Assembly: GCF_000024345.1 (NCBI RefSeq)
Contig: NC_013729.1
Span: 744,001 to 808,000, forward strand
Direction of reading: 5' to 3'
Length of the DNA: 64,000 nucleotides
DNA from: Kribbella flavida DSM 17836
Lineage (GTDB): Bacteria; Actinomycetota; Actinomycetes; Propionibacteriales; Kribbellaceae
The translations under genes and the position numbers were made by a program. Below the pieces are notes generated by a model. The model saw nothing but the letters and a program-made list of their open reading frames with translations. It was not told where the DNA came from and did not search any database. Below are positions 17,601 through 27,800 of the stretch, one piece after another (position 1 is the stretch's first letter; each line of letters begins with the position of its first letter).

Positions 17601-20600
17601 TGCCGGCCGATCTCGCTCCTGGAGCGGCGGTCAAGGTGAGTGCCCAGGTGAAGAGTCCGGTCGCAGCCGACCCGAGCAACAAGCGGGAGGACTTCGTTCT
17701 CCAGTGGGACCTGCGCAACAAGGTGACCGGTGCGTGGCTGTCCAAGACGTCCGGTGGTGTCGGGGCACTCGCCCAGAACGCCGCCGTGGAGGATCCGACG
17801 TCGGACCAGCTGGGCCTGGAGAAGTTCTACCAGTACGCCGGCAAGAACACCGGCTCCGGATCGTCCGCGATGGTGAACCTGGCCACCGGCAACGTGGCCT
17901 TCGGCTACAACGCGTTGACCAACCCGAGCCGGGGTGCGTCGACGTTCGTGCGGATGACCTACAACAGCCTGGACACCTCCGCCTCGTCGATGGGCTACGG
18001 CTGGTCCCTGTCCACCTCGACGCTGAACCGCCTCGGCTCGGCGCTGGACTTCCATCCGCGCGGCCAGCGCTGGCCGACCGAGATCACCCTCACCGACGGG
18101 GACGGTACGAGTCACACGTTCGCGCTGAACAAGCACGGTACGACGGACGAGACGAAGTGGGACTACGACCATCCCAAGGGCGTCCACCTGTACCTGCAGA
18201 AGATCGCCGACCCGCCGGACAACAAGACCTCGATCAACCGCGCCTGGGCGCTGACCCGGCCGGACCGGACGCAGTTCTTCTTCGACGACCAGGGCTTCCA
18301 GTCGGCGATCCGGGACAAGAACGGCAACGAGATGCTGTTCACCTACTCGGAGCGCAAGAGTGCGAACAAGCCGGTCAAGTTCCTGGACTACATCACCGAC
18401 GACGCCGGCCGCCGGACGCTCACCCTGGACTACTTCGAGAAGGGGCAGGCGTACAGCTACGTCAACGACGCCGGCGTGAAGACCGCCGCGACGAACCTGA
18501 CGAACCCGAAGATCATCGACCAGGTCGAGTCGGTGACCGACATCTCCGGGCGCAAGGTCACCTTCACCTACTCCGACAAGGGCCTGATGGCCGAACTGGT
18601 GGACGGCGCGGGCGCGACCGGCGCGAAGACCTTCAAGTTCGTCTACGACGCCACCAACACGAACAAGAACACCAAGCTGGTCCGGATCACCGATCCGCGC
18701 GGCAAGTCCACCGACCTGTCGTACTTCGCGGCAACCACCGACCCGAAGGACAAGTGGAAGCTGGAGAAGCTCACCGACCGGCTGGGCAAGATCACGACGT
18801 TCGGCTACCTGCCCGGCACGGGATCGGTGCAGACGACGGTCACCGACGCGACGCCACGCACCACGAAGTACGTGACGGACAGCTTCGGCCGGCCGGTCCA
18901 GACCACCAACGCCAAGAACGAGGTCACCAAGCTCACCTGGGACAGTGACCACAACGTCACCGACCTGGAGGAACCCAACGGAGCCAGGAGCAGCTGGACC
19001 TACGACCCGAAGACGGGCTTCCCGCTGACCATCAAGGACGCCGAGGCGAACGCCAACGGCACCCCGGCCACGGTGCTGAGCTACAACGTCGCCGCGCACG
19101 GCTTCTACGGCGAGCTCGCGCGCAAGGTGAGTCCGGAAGGACGGACCTGGACGTTCGGCTACGACACCCTCGGCAACCTGACCTCCGTCACCGACCCGAA
19201 GGGCAACGCCACGGCCACGGCCGGCGACTACACGACGAAGTACACCTACGACGGCCTGGGGCAGCTCAAGACCTCCACGGACGCCAACAACAACACCACG
19301 ACGTACCCGGCGTACCACGACACCGGCTACCCGACCAGGATCACCGACGCACTCACCAGGTCCACCGACTTCGGCTACGACGTGCGCGGCAACGTGCTGA
19401 CGGTCACCGACGCCAAGCAGAAGACCAGCACCTACACGTACGACGTGTTCGGCCGTCCGCTGACCAGCAAGGTGCCGAAGGACCAGAACGCGAACCTCTT
19501 CGTCACCACGCCGGCCCCGGTGTACGACGCCAACGACAACGTCACCCAGGCCACCGCCCCGAACGGCGCGGTCAGCACCAGCACCTACGACGACGCCGAC
19601 CAACTGGTCTCGTCGAAGGCGCCGAAGGACAGTGCGACGGACCCCGACCGGGAGACGAAGTACGAGTACGACGTGGTCGGCAACCTGCTGAAGCAGACCG
19701 AGCCCAAGGGCGTGCTGACCCCCGACCCCGCGGACTTCGTCACGTCGTACCAGTACGACCAGGTGTACCAGCTGCTCTCGGTCACGAACGCGCAGAACGA
19801 CAAGATCAGCTACGAGTACGACAACGTCGGCAACGTCGTGACCGTGGTGGACCCGCGCAAGTCCAAGTCGGCGGATCCGGCGGACTACACGTCGAAGACG
19901 ACGTACGACAAGGCGCACCGGCCGAAGACGGCGACCGATGCGGCCGGCAAGACCACCTCGCAGGAGTACGACCGCGACGGCAACGTGATCGGCACGACGG
20001 ATGCCGACGGCAACAAGACGCTGATGACGCTCGACGAGCGGGGCAAGACCGTGCAGGTCAAGACTCCGCACACCAAGGACGGCGCCGGCAACCCGGTCCA
20101 CCGGACCACGCAGGTGGAGTACGACCAGGTCGGCAACCAGACGAAGGTGATCAGCCCGCGCGGGGTCGAGACCACCGACGACCCCGACGACTTCGCCCAG
20201 GTCACCGTGTACGACGCGCTGAACCGGCCGAAGGAGAAGGTCGCGCCGTACGACAAGGACGACGCGCGGTACAACACGCCGGACAAGACGGTGATGACCT
20301 ACGACGAGATCGGCAACGTGACCAAGGTCAGCGCGCCGGCCTCGGAGGGGCAGACCGTTCGCAACGACACGTCGTACGCGTACTTCGACAACGGCTGGGT
20401 CAAGTCGAGCACCGACCCGTGGGAGATCGCGGCGACCTACGGCTACAACGAGCTCGGCCAGCAGACCGCGCGGACGCTGACCAGCGCGGGCGGCTCGTCG
20501 TCGCGGACGATGACGTGGGACTTCTTCCCGGACGGCAAGCTGAAGTCCCGCAGTGACGACGGGGTGCCGGTCGGCCTGCACGTCTCCTTGGTGGACAACT

Positions 20601-23191
20601 CCGACACGGGAGATGTCGAGGCTGCCGGAACGTGGCCGGTTGCGGCGACCGGTACCGGGTTCCAGGGCACCAACTACCGCACGCATGCGGCGGCTGCCGG
20701 AAGCACGGACAAGCACACCTGGAAGCTGAACGTACCGGCCGACGGGAAGTACACGGTCTACGTTCGCTATCCGTCGGTGGCCGGCGCGTCGACCGCGGCG
20801 CCGTACGCGGTGAGCACCGGCGCGGCGGGGTCGGCGCCGGTTGCGAAGCCGGTCAACCAGACGACCGGCGGCGGAACCTGGGTCAGCCTCGGGGAGTTCA
20901 CGTTCGCCGAGGCGACGACCGGCTCGGTGACGCTGGGCCCAGCGGCCACCGGCACCGTTGCCGCCGACGCCGTGAAGGTCGTGCGCGACAACACCGGTGA
21001 GGCGGACACGGAGAAGAAGGACTTCACCTACCGGTACGACACCAACGGCAACCTGCTGCAGATCACGGACACCCAGCCGGGTGCCAAGGTCAGCGACTAC
21101 GTCGTCGGCTACAACGCCCTGAACCAGGTGGCGAAGGTCGAGGAGAAGAAGGGCACCGCCCTTCTCAAGACCACCACGTACACCTACAACGAGAACGGCG
21201 CGCCGGTCACGCGGACCTTCGACGACGCGGCCGACAAGGACGACCAGTTCTCGTCGTACACCTACGACGTGCGGGACCTGGTCGAGCAGGTGAAGAACGG
21301 CAAGTCGGCCACGGACACCGCGCCGAAGACCGCCGGCTACACCTACACCGCCCGCGGCGAGACCGACGTGGAGACGAAGGCCAACGGCAACACCGTCGAC
21401 TTCGACTACTACCTCGACGGCCTGGTCGCTTCCCAGATCGAGAAGAAGTCCAACGGCACGCTGGTCTCCCAGCACGCGATGCAGTACTCGGCCAACGGGC
21501 ACCGGACCAAGGACACCGCGAAGGTCCAGAACGCCGACAACCACGCGGCGTACCTGGAGAACGTCTACACCTACGAGTTCGATCCTCTGGACCGGGTCAA
21601 GAAGGTGGAGAAGAAGGACGCGGCCGGTACGGCGCTGGTGTCGTCCGAGACCTACACCCACGACGCGGCCGGCAACGTCATCTCCCAGGTCGTGAAGGAC
21701 GTCCCGACGACGTACTCCTACGACCGGAACCGGCTGCTGACGGCGACCACGAACGGCGCGACCGCGTCGTACACCTACGACCCGTTCGGCCGCCTGTCGC
21801 AGGTCTCGGCGGCCGACACGGTGATCGAGCGCAACACCTACGACGGCTACGACCGCATCGTGAAGCACCGCAAACTGCAGGCCGACGGCACCACCAAGAC
21901 CACCGCGACCACCTTCGACGCCCTCGACCGCACCAGCTCGAAGGTGGAAGGCACGAAGACCACCAACTACTCCTACCTCGGCCTGTCGGGCGAGGTGCTG
22001 TCGGAGGAGGTCGCGGGCAAGGTCACCTCGTCGTACCAGTACTCGCCGTGGGGCTCGCGCCTGTCCCAGGTGAAGTTCAAGGCCGACGGCACCGCGGAGG
22101 ACTCCTACTACGGCTACAACCCGCACTCGGATGTGGAGACGTTGACCTCGGAGGAAGGCGACACGCGTTCGACGTACGGCTACACGGCGTACGGCAAGAA
22201 CGACGAGGACCGCTTCACCGGCGTGGACAAGCCCGAGGCGCAGAACCCCGGCAAGGAGCCGTACAACGTCTACCGCTTCAACGCCAAGCGCTGGGACCAG
22301 TCGTCGCAGTCCTACGACATGGGCTTCCGCGACTACTCGCCGGGCCTGAACCGCTTCCTCACCCGAGACAACTACTCCGGCGCCCTCGCCGACCTGAGCC
22401 TGTCCACCGACCCCTGGAACGGCAACCGCTACGCCTTCGCCGGCGGCAACCCGATCAGCCGCGTCGAGGTCGACGGGCACTACGCCATCGACGACGAAGG
22501 CAACCGGGTGCCTGCGCAGGAGCCAGCACCGGCCCGGCCACCGACAGTCCAGAACCAGGCGCTGCAGAAGGTTTTGAACGACACCTACGCCAAGCCTGGA
22601 GCGCGAAACGTGATCGGCGATGGAAAAGCCGGGACCGCTCTGAGCTACGAGTTGCGAACCGGGATCATGACGGAGGGGCGCAATGGGCGGGGGTATCACC
22701 ACACCGATGTCGCGGATCTGGCGAGGAGGTACTCTCTGATCCTTGAGGCTGATCGCAAGGCGGGCGCAAAGGGGAACGCTCTCTTGAGCGCGGAGGAGGT
22801 CCAGGTCGCTCGAGAGCACTTCGCTGAGGTGTGGGGAAGCCTCCAGGAGGATGACGTGACCAACAAGGTGTCCCAGAATCTCCGCTCGCGTGGGCTCGCG
22901 GACTCCACAGCGAATACGATGAAGAATATCCGGTCGACCGCTGCGGTCGCTGATCTCACTGGCGAGCCGTTCGACCACGTTCCCTACAAGCAGCCGCGGA
23001 TCGCTCGTGCACCTAGTGGCAGGATATTTGGCAGGGCGCTCGGCGTTGCCGGCTTCGCACTCGACATTCCTCTCGGAATTGCCGCCTACAAATCGTTCAA
23101 AACGGGCAATATGGACGAGTTGGCCAAGGCGGTTTACGGTGACAGTTGGCAAGAGTTCTGTCATTTTGGCTGCAGTGCGCCGGTCTCGTAG
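14621..23191 (+). CDS. Secreted RHS/YD-repeat polymorphic toxin
   Basis: A 2856-residue protein starting MSRIRRLFLPVAVSVAVL (signal peptide to about residue 34; AAGGAG lies upstream). In order: a DNRLRE-type domain starting about 320 and interrupted by a golvesin-like module (about 436-556); an FnIII-like segment (627-735); a second DNRLRE domain (743-926); a long array of YD repeats (about 1080-2550, YDxxGN-type units) carrying another golvesin-like module (about 1990-2125); and the RHS core-associated end (RFLTRDNYSG to GGNPISRVEVDGHY, about 2590-2625). The last 230 residues are a variable tip without YD repeats, containing IGDGKAGTALSYELRTGI and a terminal hydrophobic helix, with less GC-biased codons than the rest. 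RHS shells encapsulate C-terminal toxins; the tip's activity is not recognised. Confidence 0.88.
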   Translation: MSRIRRLFLPVAVSVAVLASTLQVQAFAEPAAAAVPAEIQGWRSQSGQPEPELKPVLPAGVPRNEQPPPTVKRDGRRVKELVTQRTANGKLFQLADGRTQAELSSEPVHFRAADGSLQEIDTTVKASRAAGFAYANETNSFRSYFGKQADQLVRFDVDGRGLTLGATGTRTPVPSAAGDTVTYADYFGDADLVYQVGPDQLKESIVLASAPADPTYTFSLKLAGVQARPQGDGSIAFHRSSGLGGPLFTMPRPYMTDARDDAASPYGKAFSDEVTQTVSQRGANIDITVRADADWLNSPDRQYPVVIDPTIALEPAPDQAQDAMVDSGAATTNYGGITGLYAGTTAAAKRRSLLKFDLSSVPAGTQIDAAQLKLYFDQTFQTNENAVQLEARQATSAWSESTVNWNSPANTTLGSVGYNMSYVDDSHTGSTSMVGPWLAGTSALADGGGYKYQNDAATGSSFSWYPDITETGNYEVSAGYLQGADRATNTPYSVVHGSGTTAYLVNQTLGTGNVVKPLATLPFTAGGAYRASMGDVASKVTTADTMRFIKRAYDTKEAGESSTWHTFSVRSMVQSWLNGTANHGMVVKATDETLNRGGPVYQASEYAYNGSDLHRHANRPKLLLTYGRPGVTLAMPTTIAATGATLSWSTYADPSSSTADDLVEYQVHRSVRQNFVPTADTLVAPVAPGTTTYADTSAEPTPASDTSDEGDGYYYMIAVRTKDGRLTASATRMARLPKAGQVVKYFQNAADSTLSSTQYATNLDKLEGKAWLEVGTNGTYGTTRAVVNFGTVTSAVPAGSTILDAKLGLWKAHYEGGAAQLNAHALSKTIVESTTTWQRASTATAWTAPGGDFGASLDYVPAANMGPDPTWHWWQAKTAVQSWVNSPGTEHGFLVKQATETTTGHGLFLSAEASEPELRPVLKVTYLAKTPESAYHAPKTPQRQEPAAQYPVDVTVTNTQAFALKASDYALSYHWALPDGTEVTSATNRLDTALPADLAPGAAVKVSAQVKSPVAADPSNKREDFVLQWDLRNKVTGAWLSKTSGGVGALAQNAAVEDPTSDQLGLEKFYQYAGKNTGSGSSAMVNLATGNVAFGYNALTNPSRGASTFVRMTYNSLDTSASSMGYGWSLSTSTLNRLGSALDFHPRGQRWPTEITLTDGDGTSHTFALNKHGTTDETKWDYDHPKGVHLYLQKIADPPDNKTSINRAWALTRPDRTQFFFDDQGFQSAIRDKNGNEMLFTYSERKSANKPVKFLDYITDDAGRRTLTLDYFEKGQAYSYVNDAGVKTAATNLTNPKIIDQVESVTDISGRKVTFTYSDKGLMAELVDGAGATGAKTFKFVYDATNTNKNTKLVRITDPRGKSTDLSYFAATTDPKDKWKLEKLTDRLGKITTFGYLPGTGSVQTTVTDATPRTTKYVTDSFGRPVQTTNAKNEVTKLTWDSDHNVTDLEEPNGARSSWTYDPKTGFPLTIKDAEANANGTPATVLSYNVAAHGFYGELARKVSPEGRTWTFGYDTLGNLTSVTDPKGNATATAGDYTTKYTYDGLGQLKTSTDANNNTTTYPAYHDTGYPTRITDALTRSTDFGYDVRGNVLTVTDAKQKTSTYTYDVFGRPLTSKVPKDQNANLFVTTPAPVYDANDNVTQATAPNGAVSTSTYDDADQLVSSKAPKDSATDPDRETKYEYDVVGNLLKQTEPKGVLTPDPADFVTSYQYDQVYQLLSVTNAQNDKISYEYDNVGNVVTVVDPRKSKSADPADYTSKTTYDKAHRPKTATDAAGKTTSQEYDRDGNVIGTTDADGNKTLMTLDERGKTVQVKTPHTKDGAGNPVHRTTQVEYDQVGNQTKVISPRGVETTDDPDDFAQVTVYDALNRPKEKVAPYDKDDARYNTPDKTVMTYDEIGNVTKVSAPASEGQTVRNDTSYAYFDNGWVKSSTDPWEIAATYGYNELGQQTARTLTSAGGSSSRTMTWDFFPDGKLKSRSDDGVPVGLHVSLVDNSDTGDVEAAGTWPVAATGTGFQGTNYRTHAAAAGSTDKHTWKLNVPADGKYTVYVRYPSVAGASTAAPYAVSTGAAGSAPVAKPVNQTTGGGTWVSLGEFTFAEATTGSVTLGPAATGTVAADAVKVVRDNTGEADTEKKDFTYRYDTNGNLLQITDTQPGAKVSDYVVGYNALNQVAKVEEKKGTALLKTTTYTYNENGAPVTRTFDDAADKDDQFSSYTYDVRDLVEQVKNGKSATDTAPKTAGYTYTARGETDVETKANGNTVDFDYYLDGLVASQIEKKSNGTLVSQHAMQYSANGHRTKDTAKVQNADNHAAYLENVYTYEFDPLDRVKKVEKKDAAGTALVSSETYTHDAAGNVISQVVKDVPTTYSYDRNRLLTATTNGATASYTYDPFGRLSQVSAADTVIERNTYDGYDRIVKHRKLQADGTTKTTATTFDALDRTSSKVEGTKTTNYSYLGLSGEVLSEEVAGKVTSSYQYSPWGSRLSQVKFKADGTAEDSYYGYNPHSDVETLTSEEGDTRSTYGYTAYGKNDEDRFTGVDKPEAQNPGKEPYNVYRFNAKRWDQSSQSYDMGFRDYSPGLNRFLTRDNYSGALADLSLSTDPWNGNRYAFAGGNPISRVEVDGHYAIDDEGNRVPAQEPAPARPPTVQNQALQKVLNDTYAKPGARNVIGDGKAGTALSYELRTGIMTEGRNGRGYHHTDVADLARRYSLILEADRKAGAKGNALLSAEEVQVAREHFAEVWGSLQEDDVTNKVSQNLRSRGLADSTANTMKNIRSTAAVADLTGEPFDHVPYKQPRIARAPSGRIFGRALGVAGFALDIPLGIAAYKSFKTGNMDELAKAVYGDSWQEFCHFGCSAPVS

Positions 23192-23209
23192 TCAGGTGGT
23201 GGTGTGGTT

Positions 23210-23569
23210 GTGATCACGTTCGGTCAACTGCCGTCGCTTCTGGTCGAGTGGTTCCCGTCCGCAGCGGAGACGGTTCGCACACTGATTGAAGAGCGACCGG
23301 GCGAAGGTGCCGTGTTGACCTTCGGAATTGTCTCGGAATGCTTTTGGTGGGGTATCTTCGAGCCAGCTCTTCGCGCGGATGACGTAGTCGCGATAGAGCG
23401 ATGCCTGCAGGTCACCGAACGCCTCCTCGACGAAGGTGACCAGGTAATCCAGGATGCACTGTCGGCACGGGTTCTGGATTACCTGATCGATCCGTCCTGG
23501 CAAGAAGTGGTCCGGCAATATTCGGGCCCCAAACTGCGAAGACTCCTCTTTGACTCAAACCCTTCGTGA
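23210..23569 (+). CDS. Candidate immunity protein for the RHS toxin tip
   Basis: A roughly 119-residue, acidic, helical protein (MITFGQLPSLLVEWFPSAAE at the start) begins 18 bases after the RHS stop codon. GTG at 23210 or 23204 are both possible; AGGTGG at 23194-23199 suits either. Its ERLLDEGDQVIQDALSARVL and QYSGPKLRRLL ending resemble the helical DUF7674-like immunity families I remember, but that is weak recall. The position directly behind a polymorphic toxin, its size, and a base composition matching the toxin tip are the main reasons for the call. Confidence 0.55.
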   Translation: MITFGQLPSLLVEWFPSAAETVRTLIEERPGEGAVLTFGIVSECFWWGIFEPALRADDVVAIERCLQVTERLLDEGDQVIQDALSARVLDYLIDPSWQEVVRQYSGPKLRRLLFDSNPS

Positions 23570-24226
23570 GCTACTCGGGAGCGTCATGACCGGTGAGATT
23601 CGGTTCCTGATGGAGCGGTCAGGTTCTTCAAAGGTGATGTCATCGAGGTTGCGGCGTACGCATGCGTGGTTTGTCGCGGACCCGGCCACGTTGGCGGCTC
23701 GAGAGATGAGTGCGGATCATCGAACGCTGACCTGTGGCACTGGTTGGCGACTTCGAGCCACCTAGACGGCCTGAAGTGAACTGGGGTCCCGCCGTGATCT
23801 GGGGAGGAGGGGCCACTCGGGGCAGGAGCGTGGTCCGCCATGGCGAGCAGGGCGAGTGGATGGTGCTCAGTTGTGATGGCGCCATAAGCCGTGATGCCAA
23901 AGCGGCGGAAGCACGAATCCAACGTCGACTGTGGGCGGACTTCCTGCGGGACTACGCCGAGAACGCCGACGCTGCCTTCGCTATCTGACGGATGAGGCAG
24001 ACGACGCGGGAATTCGTACTGCCCTGGGGGAGGCAACTTCGGACGTGACGAGGTTCGGAAGGTCGTCATCGCACGGTCGCTGCCTGACCTGTTGAGCTTC
24101 GTCGTGGCCGAGGTGCAGAAGGGCGAGTTCGTTGTCTCGTCGGTTCAGCCCGGCGGTCAGCCGGTGCTGGCGGCTCCGGAGGTGGCGCTGTGGTCAGTTC
24201 ACGGCCGCGATGCCTGTTGCCTGTAG
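23570..24226 (+). pseudogene. Degraded coding fragments behind the toxin-immunity pair
   Basis: This 650-base tract has no intact gene but at least three protein-like pieces in shifting frames. A frame open at 23597-23779 without a start contains RFFKGDVIEVAAYACVVC. A GTG-started frame at 23734-23988 encodes 84 residues including EWMVLSCDGAISRD. A frame ending at the TAG at 24224 reads RSLPDLLSFVVAEVQKGEF, then PVLAAPEVALWSVHGRD. Codon bias is weaker than in neighbouring genes. This is what decayed immunity or displaced toxin-tip genes look like beside RHS loci. The 84-residue frame could still be expressed. Confidence 0.45.
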
Positions 24227-24682
24227 CAACAAGGTGAAGAGGTGTTCGGGGTCGGTTGCGGTCGGGGCGAGGGCCCGGGTGATCAGGGTCTGGTCGGCGA
24301 GGAGCGCGGCTGAGGTGGCCCACTCGGTGAAGGTCGACGCGGCGGCTGAGGCGGGGATGTTGTCGTCGGGCATGGCGTAGGAGTCGACGGCGATGGACTT
24401 GGCGAGGGTGCCGGACCACGTTGCGCCTGGGGGAGTGGCGGCGGAGACGGGGCCGCAGTCGCTGTCGAGGATGAGGGCGGCGAGGACGGGGTGGCCGGTG
24501 ACGGTGGCCAGGGACTGGGCGCCGGTCAGCGGGTTGTCGTTGGCGCCGGCGACCCAGACTTGTTGCCAGCCGTTGCTGAGGGGTTTGACCTCGACGTACT
24601 CGTCGCCGAAGGCGGACAGTTCGGGGAGTTCATGCAGTGGTTGGTCGCTCTTGGCCGCGACGAGGTAGCCCCAGTAACCCAT
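24194..24682 (-). CDS. Conserved-looking small protein of unknown function
   Basis: This 162-residue protein begins MGYWGYLVAAKSDQPLHELP and is soluble, acidic, and rich in Ala and Thr; no signal peptide, membrane helix or known catalytic motif is visible. The N-terminal YWGY-V-A-SD-PL block looks like the shared start of an uncharacterised actinobacterial family (memory only). Its 3' end overlaps the tail of the degraded tract on the other strand. The ATG has no Shine-Dalgarno; TAGGTT sits exactly six bases before it (minus strand 24694-24689), suggesting a leaderless transcript. Confidence 0.65.
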   Translation of the reverse strand: MGYWGYLVAAKSDQPLHELPELSAFGDEYVEVKPLSNGWQQVWVAGANDNPLTGAQSLATVTGHPVLAALILDSDCGPVSAATPPGATWSGTLAKSIAVDSYAMPDDNIPASAAASTFTEWATSAALLADQTLITRALAPTATDPEHLFTLLLQATGIAAVN

Positions 24683-24736
24683 CGGGCGAACCTACACCGC
24701 CTCCGAACTGCTCAGCACGGAAGAGCACTCGAGGTA

Positions 24737-24766
24737 TTGCCACGGTGACTAGGTGGCATCTACGGT
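24737..24766 (+). promoter_or_regulatory. Candidate promoter of the giant RTX gene
   Basis: TTGCCA (24737-24742), an 18-base spacer and TACGGT (24761-24766) form a plausible sigma-70-type promoter, predicting a leader of about 70 bases before the ATG at 24841. Confidence 0.45.
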
Positions 24767-24840
24767 TCTCCTGCGGCTGGGGGGTCGCCCACTGCGCGTC
24801 CTAGGGGGGAGCGCGGGCCCGGGGCCGCGGGGGTGAAGTG

Positions 24841-27800
24841 ATGGGTCTGCTGCGTCCTGCCCAGGTACTGGTCCGAGCTCGGATGACGGCGGTCTTCACT
24901 GCCTTCTCGCTGCTCTTCGGGCTGCTCGTCTACGCGCCGCTGCCGGCGCGTGCCGCCGACAACGGCGTGAACCAGTTGCTCGGGTTCCTCGGCGCCGGTG
25001 GTCAGCCGGACAGTCTTGCGGCCTGGACGACCGGGCTCGCCTCGGTCGACAAGCTCAAGGAACCGTTGCCGCTCGTCGGGGCGAGTCCGGGTGGCCTGCT
25101 CGGGCTCGACGACCTGTTCCTGGAGGCGGCCGCCAAGCAGTTGCAGTCGGCCACGGACTTCGGGGATCTGGAGGTCGACAAGGACATCACGGTGGCCGGT
25201 GGACGGGCGGGGCAGCTGAAGACCTCCGTCAGCGACCTCGGCGACGGCAAGAAGCTCGACATCGTGCTGACGGTCGGCAAGACCGTGACCGGGCAGGACC
25301 TGAAGGTCAGCAACGCGGATCCGAAGGTGGAGCTGTCGGTCGCCGACGGTGCCACGGTCGCGCTGAAGGCCCGCATCGGACTGAGTGCGGTGTGGACCGG
25401 TGCCGGTGACAACAAGGTGTACCTCGTGCACGACGCCGCCACGCCGCGGCTCGACGTCGACGCGCACGCGAGCATCGACAACGCGGCCGCGAAGGCGGCC
25501 ATCGGCATTCTCGGCGTCTCGCTGACCGGGTCCTCGCTGGACGTGGACGCGCACTTCGTAGGCAAGCTCAACGACCCGAACAACGACGGCAAGCTCTTCT
25601 TCGGCGCCACCGGTGAGCTCGGTCAGCCCGGCTCCCTCGATGGCCTGCTGAGCGTCGGTCTGGACGCCGAGGGCTCGCTGCCCACCGACAACACCGACCC
25701 GAACACCAGAGGGTCGGTGCACGGCACGTTCCAGCTCGGCGCTGCCGCGTCCGGTGTCCCGGGAGTCGTGCTGCCGGACGGCATCGCCGCGACCGTCAAG
25801 GTCGACTGGAACGACATCGGAACCGGTACGCCGACCGTCACCGCGCCGGACCTGGCCGCCACCGTCGGCAAGTTCCAGAACATGAGCCTGCAGGACCTCG
25901 CCGAGGGACTGGCGCAGGTGATCGCGACGCTCACCGCGGTGCAGAAGGCGAAGTTCGACCCCGACGGCGACGGGCCGCTGCAGCCGGTCGGCGACCTCGA
26001 CCTGCCGTTCATGAAGGGCAGCCTGGCCGACGCGATCCAGGTCAACGAGGTGCTGAAGAAGTTCCTCGCCGACCACACCGTCGCGGCGCCTGGACAGCCG
26101 GGCCACGTGCCGGGCACGGACCCCGCGCAGTACGGGAAGCCGAAGTTCGCGTCGCTGCAGGAGCTGATCGGCCTGCTCGAGCAGGCCTCGGACATGGATC
26201 TCGGCGGCCTCGTCTGGGACGCCACCAACAGCAAGCTCGTCGTCCCGCTCAGCATGACGAAGACCGCTCCGGCCGATCCGGTCGAGCTCGACCCGGTCAG
26301 CATCGAGGCGTCCGGCAAGGTCGCCGAGTACGGCGCGAAGACGCTGACGGTGGCCGGCGCCGGCTGGCAGCCGAACCAGTGGCTCGGTCGCCGGGTGGTG
26401 GCCGGTACGTCGGCCGGCGAGGTGGTCGGCAACGACGCCGCCACGATCACGCTGAAGCAGGACTGGATCGGCGGCGTCCCGGCGAAGCACACGGCGTACG
26501 TGATCGCCGGGCCGGAGCCGCACGTCGGCGCGGTGACCTTCGCCAACACGATCGACTCCGGCGGCCACGGCATCGTCAACGCGAACGCCGACCAGACCTT
26601 CGCCACGGTGAAGCCGTCGTTCTCGGCCGCGCTCACCCTGGTGCTCGACCTGCAGGACCCGAAGACCGGCAACGCCTGCATCGGCTTTCTCGGCAACACC
26701 AAGGCGTGCCCGTTCACCCAGGAGAACGGCCCGCTCGACACCGTTGTCCCGTCGCTGCCGCTGAACACCGACCGGGTCCTGATCCGGACCGGCGGCACCC
26801 TGTTCTCGGCCGACTTCCCGATCGAGTCCGGCATCGACCTGACCGCGAACGCCGGCTTCTTCAAGGTGAAGCTGGCCGGTCAGCTGAAGGTCTGCAACTC
26901 CAGCCTCGGTGCCACGTGCTCCGCCGGTACGCCGTCCGGCCACATGCTGAGCGTCGGCCTGAAGCAGCAGGGAGACGCCCAGCACGATCTGCGGCTGTCC
27001 CAGCTGTTCAAGCAGTTGGTGGACGCACCGGCCCAGTTGCTCGACGTCGACGTGAACGTCCGGGCGTACGCCGACGCCACGGTCAGCGTCCCGGACGCCG
27101 AGCAGTTCCTGCCGGCCGGCGCGACGACGAAGTTCACCGCGCAGTGGACCGACCTGACCGACCCGGACACGCTGTCGTTGGACACCGGCGACCTGACCGA
27201 GGTCTTCAAGCTGGACTTCGACGCCGACGACCCCAAGGCGCTGTTCACCGCGCTGATCAAGACCCTGCAGACGCTGTCGAAGCAGCTCGCCGAGGCGAAC
27301 ACCTCGGCCGGCTCCGGCGTCTTCGACAAAGAAGTCCCCGGTCTCGGCAAGTCGCTGCGTGACCTGCTGATCAGCGACGAGTCCAACAGCGGCAAGGACG
27401 TCAGCTACGGCGCGAACACCGTGGTGGACGGGACCCGGGCCGAGGGCAACCTGTTCACCGATGCGCTGATCGGCCGGACCGTTGTCGTCGGCACCCAGGT
27501 CGGGGTGGTCAAGGACGCGTCGGACGACGGCAAGACGCTGACCTTGACCCAGCCGTGGGCCTCACCACCCGCACCCGGTACGGCGTACAGCATGCGCTCG
27601 GCGCTCGACGACGCCACCGACCGGTTGCTGGCGAACACGCCGGACAACCTGCAGGACGCGGTCGAGCTGCTGAACCAGGCGCTCGGCACCGACAGCGTGA
27701 AGTTCCGCTACCTGGAGAAGGACGGCAAGCCGAACCTCGTGCTGGCCGTGGACTGGAAGCGCGACTACCGCACCGCCGCGCCGATCAAGCTTTCGCTGGG

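Noticed and set aside
14291-23164. A minus-strand open frame of almost 9 kb opposite the RHS gene
   Set aside because: It mirrors the forward gene's codon bias (G/C third positions remove stops), its translation is R/V/G-rich without domains, while the forward frame has clear RHS and DNRLRE motifs.
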